A stretch of DNA of 41,045 nucleotides from Clostridia bacterium (GTDB lineage: Bacteria > Bacillota > Clostridia > Oscillospirales > Acutalibacteraceae), in contig JAGBAK010000046.1 of assembly GCA_017938985.1 (NCBI GenBank), positions 1 through 41,045 on the forward strand. Reading direction: 5' to 3'. The stretch's first letter is position 1. The number at the start of each line of letters is the position of its first letter. Shown in pieces: positions 17,200-26,500 of this stretch. The notes beneath the pieces were generated by a model. That model had not been told where the DNA came from. It was given only the letters and a program-made list of their open reading frames with translations, and did no database searches. Position numbers and translations under genes: made by a program.

Positions 17200-17910
17200 A
17201 TGAAACCTGTTTATAAACGAATTCTTCTCAAGCTCAGCGGTGAAGTTCTTTCGGGCGCTCAGGGTCACGGCTTTGACTTTGACACAATCAACACCATCTG
17301 CACAGCGGTTAAAAAGGTCAGCGACCTTGGCGTTGAAATCGGTCTCGTAGTCGGCGGCGGCAACTTCTGGAGAGGTCGCTCGGGCGGCAGTATGGAAAGA
17401 ACAAGAGCCGACAGCATCGGTATGCTTGCAACCGTTATGAACTCCCTTGCTCTTGCTGAAGTGCTTGAGCAGCTTGGCGTTGAGGTCAGAGTTCAGAGCG
17501 CAATCGAAATGCCCAAGGTAGCCGAAACCTTTGTTCGCAACAATGCAGTGCGTCACCTTGAAAAGGGCAGGGTTGTTATTTTTGGCGGCGGTACGGGAAA
17601 TCCGTTTTTCTCAACCGATACCTGCGCAGCTCTCAGAGCGGCAGAAATCAACGCAGAAATCATTTTTAAGGCAACCAACGTTGACGGCGTTTTTGATAAA
17701 GACCCCAACAAGTTTGACGATGCGGTCAAATATGACGTTGTTACTCACACCGAAGTTCTTGAAAAGAACCTTAAAGTTATGGATTCAACGGCAGCTTCAC
17801 TTTGCCGTGACAATAACATATCAATTCTCGTGTTTAACCTTGAAGACCCTGAAAATATCGTAAGGGCGATTCTCGGCGAAAACATCGGCACAATAGTTAA
17901 GGAGGGCTAA
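17200..17910 (+). CDS. pyrH: UMP kinase
   Basis: It phosphorylates UMP to UDP with ATP in pyrimidine nucleotide synthesis; bacterial PyrH is a hexameric amino-acid-kinase-fold enzyme in the cytoplasm. Visible family motifs are KLSGE near the N-terminus, [26 protein letters not shown] and the nucleotide-binding [12 protein letters not shown], with [12 protein letters not shown] towards the end. The length of 236 aa is standard. ATG 17200 is preferred over an upstream in-frame GTG at 17173 because the purine-rich AAAGGCGGTG sits at the right distance and the homologous N-terminus begins here. The frr ribosome binding site lies inside the last codons, so the two are translationally close. In many Firmicutes rpsB-tsf precede pyrH; here they do not. 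Confidence 0.95.
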   Translation: MKPVYKRILLKLSGEVLSGAQGHGFDFDTINTICTAVKKVSDLGVEIGLVVGGGNFWRGRSGGSMERTRADSIGMLATVMNSLALAEVLEQLGVEVRVQSAIEMPKVAETFVRNNAVRHLEKGRVVIFGGGTGNPFFSTDTCAALRAAEINAEIIFKATNVDGVFDKDPNKFDDAVKYDVVTHTEVLEKNLKVMDSTAASLCRDNNISILVFNLEDPENIVRAILGENIGTIVKEG

Positions 17911-17914
17911 GCCT

Positions 17915-18469
17915 ATGCAAACCGTATTCAACACAGCAGAAGAAAAAATGAGCAAAACCGTGAGCGTTCTTAATCACGAATATGCCGCAATCAGAGCAGG
18001 CAGAGCAAACGCCTCTGTTCTCGACAAAATCAAGGTTGATTATTACGGCACACCCACACCCATCAACCAGATGGCGGCAGTATCTGTTGCGGAAGCAAGA
18101 ATTCTTACAATTCAGCCGTGGGACACCTCAACACTTCATCCCATCGAAAAGGCAATTATGGCTTCGGATATCGGCATCAATCCCCAGAACGACGGCAGAA
18201 TCATCCGCCTTGTTTTCCCCCAGCTTACTGAGGATCGCCGCCGTGACCTTTGCAAGGACGTAAAGAAGATGGCAGAGGATTCAAGAATTGCCATTCGCTC
18301 CATCAGACGTGACTGCATTGATAAGGTTAAGAAGATGGAAAAGGCATCTGAAATCACAGAGGACGACCTTAAGCTTGCTGAAAAGAAGCTTCAGGATTTC
18401 ACTGATAAGTATATCAAGGAAATTGATAAGGCAGCAGAAGCAAAAGAAAAGGATATTATGGAAATCTGA
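17915..18469 (+). CDS. frr: Ribosome recycling factor
   Basis: RRF works with EF-G to split post-termination ribosomes. The 184-aa length and motifs are typical: an N-terminal helix, EYAAIRAGRANASVLDKI, VDYYGTPTPINQMA, LTIQPWD and RRDLCKDVKKMAEDSRIAIRSIRRD. The start follows the pyrH stop by 4 nt, and AAGGAGG overlaps the pyrH 3' end (9-nt spacing). Expression is expected to be high and coupled to pyrH. Confidence 0.96.
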   Translation: MQTVFNTAEEKMSKTVSVLNHEYAAIRAGRANASVLDKIKVDYYGTPTPINQMAAVSVAEARILTIQPWDTSTLHPIEKAIMASDIGINPQNDGRIIRLVFPQLTEDRRRDLCKDVKKMAEDSRIAIRSIRRDCIDKVKKMEKASEITEDDLKLAEKKLQDFTDKYIKEIDKAAEAKEKDIMEI

Positions 18470-18482
18470 TTTCTCATACTTT

Positions 18483-18509
18483 GCAGCAGGGGCGTTATGC
18501 CTCTGCTGC
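18483..18509 (+). other. Hairpin between frr and uppS
   Basis: An 11-bp stem (GCAGCAGGGGC with GCCTCTGCTGC, one G-T wobble, loop GTTAT) starts 13 nt after the frr stop. It has no U-tract, so it looks like an mRNA-stabilising or processing element inside the operon rather than a full terminator. It could lower expression of the genes downstream of the highly expressed frr. Confidence 0.45.
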
Positions 18510-18546
18510 TGTCAGCAAATAAAAGCCAAAAGTGAGGTGCACTTAA

Positions 18547-19275
18547 ATGACAAACGAAATGCGTCAGCAGCTTGTTTTGCCCCGCCACATCGGAATTATT
18601 ATGGACGGCAACGGCAGATGGGCAAAGCAAAGAGGACTTGAAAGAAGCGAGGGTCACAAGGCAGGTGCAAACGTGTTCCGCCGCATCTGCGATTACGGCG
18701 CAGAGCTTGGCATTGAGTGTATGACCTTTTATGCCTTCTCAACCGAAAATTGGAAAAGACCCGTCAAAGAGGTTGAGGCAATAATGAACCTTTTCAGAGA
18801 TTATCTGAACGAGGCACACGACAGAGAAGATGAAAACGAACAAAAGGGTCTGCGTATCCGTTACGTTGGTGAGCGTGAAGGCTTGCCCGAGGATATCATT
18901 TCGCTGATAAACACCCTTGAAAAAGGCTCGGCAGATAAAAAAACAGTTGTTAATATAGCCGTTAACTACGGCGGCAGAAACGAAATTCTGCATTCAGTCA
19001 AAAAAATCGCCGCTCAGGTTGAAGCGGGCGAGCTTAAAGCAGAAGACATTGATTTGAAAAATATAGAGGATAATCTTTTTACCGCAGGTCTGCCTGACCC
19101 CGACCTTATAATCAGACCCAGCGGAGAATATCGTCTTTCAAATTTCCTTATCTGGCAGGCGGCTTATTCCGAATTCTGGTTTTCGGATATTCTGTGGCCT
19201 GATTTCACGGAGGATGACCTTGATAAGGCAATTATAGATTACTGCAAACGCAACAGACGCTTTGGCGGCGTGTGA
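18547..19275 (+). CDS. uppS: Undecaprenyl diphosphate synthase (cis-prenyltransferase)
   Basis: It condenses farnesyl diphosphate with isopentenyl diphosphates to make the C55 lipid carrier for peptidoglycan and other wall polymers. The HIGIIMDGNGRWA motif carries the catalytic Asp20; GHKAG (H37), FSTENWKRP and the C-terminal RPSGEYRLSNFLIWQAAYSE signature are all present. The length of 242 aa is normal. The ribosome binding site is GAGGTG, 8 nt upstream. The genes dxr and ispG, which feed its substrates through the MEP pathway, lie in the same operon. Confidence 0.96.
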   Translation: MTNEMRQQLVLPRHIGIIMDGNGRWAKQRGLERSEGHKAGANVFRRICDYGAELGIECMTFYAFSTENWKRPVKEVEAIMNLFRDYLNEAHDREDENEQKGLRIRYVGEREGLPEDIISLINTLEKGSADKKTVVNIAVNYGGRNEILHSVKKIAAQVEAGELKAEDIDLKNIEDNLFTAGLPDPDLIIRPSGEYRLSNFLIWQAAYSEFWFSDILWPDFTEDDLDKAIIDYCKRNRRFGGV

Positions 19276-19306
19276 TTTGCAAATTTACGAAACAGAGTGT
19301 GAAAAA

Positions 19307-20173
19307 ATGAAAAAACGAATAATTACAGGTGTTTTGGCAGCTTTGCTTGCAATTTCTTTGCTTGTTGTTATAGGCTTGGGCCATATTAAATATCTGAGTA
19401 TTGTTGCGGCAATTTTTTCTTCAATAGCCGCATATGAGATAATGCGTGTTTCAAAGTGCAAAAACAAGGTGCTTACAGGTCTTTCGTGCGCAGTTGCGGC
19501 AATTGTGCCGTTTTACATTGTGTTTGACCTCGGCAAATATCTGCCTGTTTCAACAGGTGTTGTTGTTGCTTCGCTTGTTATCCTTATGCTTCTCATAATG
19601 CTCAAATGGTACGAGCAAACACGTTTTGAGCACGTTACGCTTGCGCTTTTCGGTTCAATTGCAATTCCGTCATCAATTATGGCAATTTACAAGGTTGACG
19701 AGCTTTGTTCCGCATATCCGGAGCTGTTTCAGCGCTCGCACATAGTGTTTATGCTTCTTTGCACAATGTATGCGGCGTGGTTTTGCGATACCTGCGCATA
19801 TTTTGTCGGCAGCAAGTTCGGAAAACGTAAGCTTGCGCCGAAAATCAGCCCCAAAAAATCGGTTGAGGGCGCAATCGGCGGCGTTGCAGGTGTAGTTATT
19901 CTTTCAATTATCACATATATTATTTGTGATATCACCTGCTTCAGAAACGATACGCTCAAAATCTGGATGGTTATTCCTGCCGTTGCGCTTCTCTGCGTTA
20001 TCGGTATGTGCGGTGACCTTTCGGCTTCGGTTATCAAGAGAAACTTCGGCGAAAAGGATTTCGGCACACTTTTCCCCGGTCACGGCGGCGTGCTTGACAG
20101 AATTGACAGCTTCCTTTTCACAATGCCGGCGACATACATTATGCTTTCGGTAATTCTTGCCTTTGTTAAGTAA
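19307..20173 (+). CDS. cdsA: Phosphatidate cytidylyltransferase (CDP-diacylglycerol synthase)
   Basis: This integral membrane enzyme makes CDP-diacylglycerol from phosphatidic acid and CTP, the branch point for bacterial phospholipids. It has multiple hydrophobic segments, starting with a double span after MKKRIITG, and ends with the CdsA signature FPGHGGVLDRIDSFLF containing the catalytic Asp residues. SKFGKRKLAPKISPKKSVEGA, also conserved in the family, precedes it. The length of 288 aa is typical. The start at 19307 is chosen because the hydrophobic N-terminus begins there; an in-frame TTG at 19262 would overlap uppS and add non-homologous residues. The ribosome binding site is weak. Confidence 0.93.
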   Translation: MKKRIITGVLAALLAISLLVVIGLGHIKYLSIVAAIFSSIAAYEIMRVSKCKNKVLTGLSCAVAAIVPFYIVFDLGKYLPVSTGVVVASLVILMLLIMLKWYEQTRFEHVTLALFGSIAIPSSIMAIYKVDELCSAYPELFQRSHIVFMLLCTMYAAWFCDTCAYFVGSKFGKRKLAPKISPKKSVEGAIGGVAGVVILSIITYIICDITCFRNDTLKIWMVIPAVALLCVIGMCGDLSASVIKRNFGEKDFGTLFPGHGGVLDRIDSFLFTMPATYIMLSVILAFVK

Positions 20174-20185
20174 AGGGTGAACTAA

Positions 20186-21331
20186 ATGATAAAATCACTT
20201 GCCGTTTTAGGCTCAACAGGTTCAATCGGCGTTCAGGCGCTTGAGGTTGCAAGGCTCCATAACTTAAGAGTTGAAGCGCTGACCGCAGGCAGTCGTGTTG
20301 ATATTATTGAAAATCAGATAAGAGAATTTTCGCCTGCCGTTGCGGCTGTTGCAGACGAAAAAGCGGCGGCAGATCTTAAAATAAGAGTTGCCGATACCGC
20401 AACAAAGGTGCTTTCGGGCGCAGAGGGCGTTAAGGAATGCGCCGCTTGCGGTGCTGAAAGCGTGCTTAACAGCATAGTCGGCATTGCGGGTCTTGCTCCC
20501 ACCGTTGCGGCAATTGAAGCGGGCAGTGACATTGCTCTTGCAAACAAAGAAACCCTTGTTGCAGGCGGCAAATTCGTTATGGGTCTTGCAAAAGAAAAGG
20601 GCGTTAAGATTTATCCCGTTGACAGTGAGCATTCCGCAATTTTTCAGTCGCTTCAGGGATGCACAGAAAAAAAGCAGATAAAGCGTCTTATTCTGACTGC
20701 TTCGGGCGGTCCGTTTTTCGGCAAAACCAAAAAAGACCTTGAGGGCGTAACCCTTGAGCAGGCTCTCAACCATCCCAACTGGAGTATGGGCGCAAAAATA
20801 ACCATCGACTCCGCTACAATGATGAACAAGGGTCTTGAACTTATTGAAGCGGCGTGGCTTTTTGATATGGCGGCAAAGGATATTGATATTGTTGTTCACC
20901 GCCAGAGCATTGTGCATTCGCTTGTTGAATACGTTGACAATTCGGTTATCGCTCAGCTCGGTGTGCCCGATATGCGTAGTCCCATTCAGTATGCTCTCAC
21001 TTATCCCGACAGGTTTGTGAGTCCCGTCAGACAGCTTGATTTGACCGAATTCGGCACGCTTACCTTTGAAAAACCCGACTATGAAACCTTTGCCTGCCTC
21101 AATCTGTGCAGGCGTGCAATTGAAAAAGGCGGCTTATACCCTGCTGCGGTCAATGCTGCCAATGAAAAAGCAAACGAGCTTTTCCGTCAGGGAAAAATCA
21201 GATTTCTTGATATTGCGGCTACGGTTGCAGATGCTCTTGAAAATGCACCGTGTAATGATAATTACAGCCTTGCCGACGTTTTTGAAACCGACAGGCTGAT
21301 TCGTGACAGAGCAGAAAGGTTATTTATATGA
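20186..21331 (+). CDS. dxr: 1-deoxy-D-xylulose 5-phosphate reductoisomerase
   Basis: It converts DXP to MEP with NADPH, the first committed step of the MEP isoprenoid pathway. Visible motifs are the dinucleotide-binding GSTGSIG at the N-terminus, ALANKETLV, the metal and substrate residues in VDSEHSAIFQSL, SATMMNKGLELIEA and HRQSIVHSLVEY. The length of 381 aa is standard. GGGTGA lies 6 nt before the ATG. Its stop overlaps the rseP start by 4 nt (ATGA), so the two are translationally coupled. Confidence 0.96.
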   Translation: MIKSLAVLGSTGSIGVQALEVARLHNLRVEALTAGSRVDIIENQIREFSPAVAAVADEKAAADLKIRVADTATKVLSGAEGVKECAACGAESVLNSIVGIAGLAPTVAAIEAGSDIALANKETLVAGGKFVMGLAKEKGVKIYPVDSEHSAIFQSLQGCTEKKQIKRLILTASGGPFFGKTKKDLEGVTLEQALNHPNWSMGAKITIDSATMMNKGLELIEAAWLFDMAAKDIDIVVHRQSIVHSLVEYVDNSVIAQLGVPDMRSPIQYALTYPDRFVSPVRQLDLTEFGTLTFEKPDYETFACLNLCRRAIEKGGLYPAAVNAANEKANELFRQGKIRFLDIAATVADALENAPCNDNYSLADVFETDRLIRDRAERLFI

Positions 21332-22413
21332 GTGCAATTCCGCTTATAACCGCAGGTGCGGTCTGGGGCAAGGTGTGGCCCATCCTTGTTGCCATTATCT
21401 TTTTCGGGCTTATAATAGTATTTCACGAGCTGGGACATTTTCTTTTTGCCAAGCTTTTCAAGGTGCAGGTCAATGAGTTTTCAATCGGTATGGGACCTGC
21501 GATATTCAAAAAGAAATTCGGCGAAACAAAATATGCGCTCCGACTTTTTCCCATCGGCGGCTACGTCAGTATGGAGGGTGAGGACGAGGACAGCGAAAAC
21601 GAGCGTGCTTTCTGCAATGCAAAGGCGTGGAAGCGTTTTATCATCATTGCGGCAGGCGGCGTTATCAACCTTATAATGGGTGTCATCCTTGTTGCGGTTA
21701 TGCTCGGCGTGCGCAATGATTTAATAGGAACAACAGAAATTTTCGGTTTCTATGACGATGCCGTTACCAACACGCAGGGCTTGCAGGCCGGCGACGAAAT
21801 CAAAAAAATCAACGATAAAACCGTTTTCGGCGAATTCGATCTCGGTTACCTTCTGGCAAGCGACAAAGACGGTGTTTACGATTTTGTTGTTGAAAGAAAC
21901 GGCGAAAAGGTTAATGTTAACGATGTTGAATTTGCAAAGCACGAGGATGGCTCGCTTTACCTTGATTTTTCAATTCTCGGCAAAGAAAAGACTTTTCTTA
22001 ACGTTATTTCAAGGGCGATTCCCGAATCGGTTTCAATTGCAAGGATAGTCTGGATGAGCTTGTTTGACCTTGTCACGGGTCAATACGGTCTGAAGGATTT
22101 GAGCGGTCCCATCGGTACTGTAACGATTATTGCCGACACTGCACAGTCGGCGGTTGTCAAGACAGATTTTTCGCAGCTTTTCCTGATGCTTGCGCTTATT
22201 GCAATCAATATCGGCATCTTCAATCTTCTTCCTCTGCCCGCACTTGACGGCGGCAGACTTTTCTTCCTGGTTATCGAAATGATAATCAGACGCCCCGTTT
22301 CCAGAAAATATGAGGGCTGGATTCACGCAATCGGTTTGGTTCTTCTGCTTCTGCTGATGGTGGTTATTTCCTTCAGTGATATTCTGAAGTTAATCAAAGG
22401 ACAGGTGTATTAA
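21328..22413 (+). CDS. rseP: Site-2 intramembrane zinc metalloprotease
   Basis: It belongs to the RseP/RasP/YluC family, which cleaves membrane-embedded substrates such as anti-sigma factors or signal-peptide remnants. The first membrane span carries the HELGH zinc-binding motif (H33, E34, H37). A PDZ-like domain sits in the middle (around TNTQGLQAGDEIKKINDKTV). The C-terminal membrane part carries the third zinc ligand in NLLPLPALDGGRL. The length of 361 aa fits Gram-positive members with one PDZ domain. The substrate cannot be read from the context; no anti-sigma factor gene is in the window. Confidence 0.93.
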   Translation: MSAIPLITAGAVWGKVWPILVAIIFFGLIIVFHELGHFLFAKLFKVQVNEFSIGMGPAIFKKKFGETKYALRLFPIGGYVSMEGEDEDSENERAFCNAKAWKRFIIIAAGGVINLIMGVILVAVMLGVRNDLIGTTEIFGFYDDAVTNTQGLQAGDEIKKINDKTVFGEFDLGYLLASDKDGVYDFVVERNGEKVNVNDVEFAKHEDGSLYLDFSILGKEKTFLNVISRAIPESVSIARIVWMSLFDLVTGQYGLKDLSGPIGTVTIIADTAQSAVVKTDFSQLFLMLALIAINIGIFNLLPLPALDGGRLFFLVIEMIIRRPVSRKYEGWIHAIGLVLLLLLMVVISFSDILKLIKGQVY

Positions 22414-23463
22414 ATGGCAATCCGTAACAGCAAAAAAGTCAAAATCGGCAATATTTATATTGGCGGAGGCGAAAAAATCGCAGTGCAGTCAATGCTCAAT
22501 AAGCCTGCAAGCGATATTGAGGGCAGCGTTGCACAGGCGGTTGCGCTTGAAAAGGCAGGCTGCGAGATTATCCGTGCCGCAGTGCCCGATATGGCGGCGG
22601 TCAAGCTGATTGAAAAGCTTAAAGAAAACCTCACTGTGCCTGTTGTTGCGGATATACATTTTGATTACAGACTTGCGCTTGCAAGCATTGATGCAGGTGT
22701 TGACAAAATCCGTATTAATCCTGGCAACATCGGCAGCTTTGACCGCGTCAAGGCGGTTGCCGATGCCTGCGCAAACAGGGGAGTGCCCATCAGAATCGGC
22801 GTCAACGCAGGTTCTCTCGAAAAAGAAATCCTTGCCGAATACGGCTCTCCCTGTGCCGAAGCACTTGTCAAAAGTGCACTTAAGCACGTTGAACTGCTTG
22901 AAAGATGCAATTTCGGCGACACGGTTATTTCAATCAAATCATCAACGGTCAACACAATGGTTGAGGCGTATGAGCTTATGGCGCAGAAATGCGATTATCC
23001 CTTGCACCTCGGTGTTACCGAAGCGGGCACACACAATATGGCGCTCATCAAATCCTCAATCGGAATCGGCTCGCTGCTTCTTAAAGGAATCGGCGACACA
23101 ATCAGAGTTTCAATGACCGATGACCCCGTTAAAGAGGTCAAGGCGGCAAACGATATTCTGCAGGCTATCGGCTTAAAGACCGATTGCCCCGACATAGTTG
23201 CCTGCCCGACCTGCGGCAGAACAAAAATTGACCTCATTGCTCTTGCAAACGAGGTTGAGGAGCGTCTTGTCGGCTGCAAAAAACATATCAAGGTTGCCGT
23301 TATGGGTTGTGCGGTCAACGGACCAGGCGAAGCAAGAGAAGCCGATATCGGTATTGCAGGCGGCGACGGCTGCGCACTTATTTTCAAAAAAGGCGAAACA
23401 ATCTGCAAGGTGCCTGAAAACGAGGCTGTTGACAGGCTTATGGCAGAGATAGAAAGTTTATAA
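22414..23463 (+). CDS. ispG: 4-hydroxy-3-methylbut-2-enyl diphosphate synthase
   Basis: This iron-sulfur enzyme makes HMBPP from MEcPP in the MEP pathway. The three cluster-binding cysteines are visible as CPTCGR (C264, C267) and VMGCAVNGPGEA (C299), with E306 as the probable fourth ligand. The N-terminal TIM-barrel part includes VVADIHFDYRLAL and KIRINPGNIG. The length of 349 aa matches the short bacterial form. The ATG follows the rseP stop with no gap and has AGGTG 6 nt upstream within rseP. This is also known as gcpE. Confidence 0.96.
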   Translation: MAIRNSKKVKIGNIYIGGGEKIAVQSMLNKPASDIEGSVAQAVALEKAGCEIIRAAVPDMAAVKLIEKLKENLTVPVVADIHFDYRLALASIDAGVDKIRINPGNIGSFDRVKAVADACANRGVPIRIGVNAGSLEKEILAEYGSPCAEALVKSALKHVELLERCNFGDTVISIKSSTVNTMVEAYELMAQKCDYPLHLGVTEAGTHNMALIKSSIGIGSLLLKGIGDTIRVSMTDDPVKEVKAANDILQAIGLKTDCPDIVACPTCGRTKIDLIALANEVEERLVGCKKHIKVAVMGCAVNGPGEAREADIGIAGGDGCALIFKKGETICKVPENEAVDRLMAEIESL

Positions 23464-23471
23464 ACCACAGT

Positions 23472-23497
23472 CAACCGCTATATGCGGTTGATTTTTT
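23472..23497 (+). terminator. Terminator-like hairpin between ispG and polC
   Basis: A perfect 7-bp stem, CAACCGC with GCGGTTG (loop TATAT), is followed by ATTTTTT. It lies 8 nt after the ispG stop and ends only about 15 nt before the polC start codon; the polC ribosome binding site follows the T-run within a few bases. No promoter fits between, so polC would depend on read-through or on a promoter inside ispG. Confidence 0.7.
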
Positions 23498-23512
23498 CAA
23501 CGGAGTATTGTA

Positions 23513-26500
23513 ATGCAAGAAAGAGGACTTTTATACTTTATTGGTGAACATATAAATGCAGGGCTGCGTGATATGTTATCGTGCGGCGAGGTTATCCGTA
23601 TCTCGTTTGACGAAGACACTATGCAGCTTTTTATAACGGCAAAATTTGACCGTTACGTAGACGATAAATTTATTGTTATGGCAAGAAACGAGCTTAAAAC
23701 GGCTCTCGGCATAAACAAGGTTACGCTCAAAGGCGTTTATCCGCAAAGTGCGCTCAGCGAAGAATGTGCGCCGCTGTTTTTGCGCCTGCTAAAAGAAAAC
23801 GTTGCAGCTGCAAACGGTTTTCTTGAAAACGCAAAGGTCAGCGTTGACGCCACAGCGGTTAAATTTGATATTTATGACGGTGCTTCAATCCTCAACGAAG
23901 CAGGTGCGCCCGAATTTCTTGAAAAATATATCAGCGAATGCTTTGACGTTAAGGTTAAGGTAAGCTTTAACGGTCAGGCACATATCACCATTGATTCGCC
24001 CGAATACGTTAAAATGCAGGCGGAAAACGTTAAGGTTGAAACGGTCAAGGTTGAACCCAAAGAGCCTAAAAAACCCAAGAGAGAATATGACGACCTGCCG
24101 ATTTCGCTCACAAATGCAAAAACAATTTACGGCAATCAGATTAAATCCAAACCCGTGCCGCTCAACGGTATCAGCATCGAGGACGGCAACGTTACCGTCT
24201 GGGGCAACACATTCGGTCTCGATATCCGTGACACCAAGGACGGCAAGCGCAAAATCATCAAATTCAATATTACCGATAAAACCAATTCATTCACCGTCAA
24301 GGTGTTTGAGCTTGCGCAGAATTGCGAGCAGCTGGTCAAATATATAACCAACGGCATAACGCTTATGGTAAGAGGTCACGTTGAATACGATGACTATATC
24401 AAGGATTATTGCATAAAAGCAAATTCCATTATGCTTATTGAAGAAATGCCCGTCAAGGACACCGCAGAAAATAAGCGTGTTGAGCTGCATATGCATACCA
24501 ATATGTCAGCAATGGACGGTCTTTCGAGTGCTACCGCTCTTATCAAAAGAGCCGCAAAATGGGGTCACAAGGCTGTTGCGGTCACAGACCACGGTGTTGT
24601 ACAAGCCTTCCCCGAGGCTGCTGCCGCCGCCAAGAAAAACGGCATAAAAGTTATCTACGGTATGGAAGCCTATTACGTTGACGATTCTGTCAAAGCCGTA
24701 ACAGGCGACAGCGAAATGCCGTTGAGCGGCACGTTCATCATTTTTGACACCGAAACAACGGGTCTGCTCACAGGCGTTGACCGTCTGACGGAAATCGGTG
24801 CTGTCAAGATTGTTGACGGTGCAGAAAAAGCAAGATTCCAGACCTTTGTAAACCCCGAAAGACCCATTCCTCAAAAGATTGTTGAACTTACGGGCATTGA
24901 CGACCGTATGGTTGCAAACGCACCCAAAGAGGATGAAGCTGTACGCAAATTCTTTGAATTCTGCGGCGACGGCGTGCTTGTTGCGCACAATGCAACGTTT
25001 GACACCGACGTTCTTAAATCCGCCTGTCAGCGAAACCGAATCGAATATAATTATACGCATCTTGATACCCTTATTCTTGCGCAGAGCCTTGTTACGGGCG
25101 TCAAGAATTATAAACTGGACAGTCTTACGAATTATTTTAAATTGCCCAAGTTTGACCATCACAGAGCCGATGAGGATGCAGGTGCGCTTGCTGGCATCTT
25201 TGCAAAGCTTATGGAGCTTCTCAAAGAAAAGAATATTGAAAATGTCAGCGAGATTAACGCCCGGGTAAAACCCGACCCGAGAAGATTGCCGACCCACCAT
25301 ATGATTCTTCTTGCAAAGAACAAGGTCGGTCTCAAGCATCTTTATCAGCTTATAACAAAATCAAACCTTGAATATTTCTATCGCCACCCCAGAGTGCCCA
25401 AGAGCGAGCTGCTTGCCCACAGAGAGGGTCTTATTGTAGGCAGTGCGTGTGAAGCGGGTCAGCTTTATCAGGCAATTTATTCAGGCAAGCCTAAAGAAAA
25501 GCTGCTTGAGTTTGCCGATGTGTGCGATTACCTTGAGATTCAGCCGAACGGCAACAATGCGTTTATGCTTCGCAACGGTATGGTTGAATCCGAAGAGGAG
25601 CTTAACGAAATCAACAGACAGATAATTCACCTTGCGGATGAGCTGGGCAAGCCTGTTGTTGCAACGGGCGACGTTCATTTTCTTGATGAAAGCGATAAGA
25701 TTTTCAGAGAAATTCTTATGGCAGGTCAGGGCTTCAGCGACGCTTCGGAGCAGGCGCCTCTTTATCTTAAAACAACCGATCAGATGCTCAGCGAATTTGC
25801 CTATCTCGGCGAAGATACGGCGTATGAGGTTGTTGTTGAAAACCCGAATAAAATTGCCGATATGTGCGAGGAAATCAAGCCTATTCCCGACGGTACGTAT
25901 CCGCCCAAAATCGAAGGTTCCGACGAAGAATTGCGCCGCATCTGCTATGACAGAATGCAGGAATATTACGGCAATCCCTTGCCCGAATATATCAGAGAAA
26001 GACTCGATAAAGAGCTTGAATCAATCATCAAAAACGGTTTCGCCGTTCTTTATATTATCGCCCAGAAGCTTGTCTGGAACTCAATGGATAACGGCTATTA
26101 CGTCGGCTCCAGAGGTTCGGTAGGCTCGTCGTTCGTTGCTTTTGCGGCAGGTATTTCAGAGGTAAACCCTCTTGTTCCTCACTATATCTGCGAAAAGTGC
26201 AAGCACAGCGAATTCTTCTATAAGGGCGAATACGGCTCGGGCTACGATATGCCGCCCAAGGTCTGCCCTGTCTGCGGTGAGGATATGCACCGTGACGGTC
26301 ACGATATTCCGTTTGAAACGTTCCTCGGATTCTACGGTGATAAGCAGCCTGATATTGACCTTAACTTCTCGGGCGAATATCAGTTCTATGCTCATCGCTA
26401 CACCGAAGAGCTTTTCGGCAAGAGCCACGTTTTCAAGGCGGGCACAATCGGTACGCTTGCCGACAAAACCGCTTACGGCTTTGTTAAAAAGTGGATGGAG

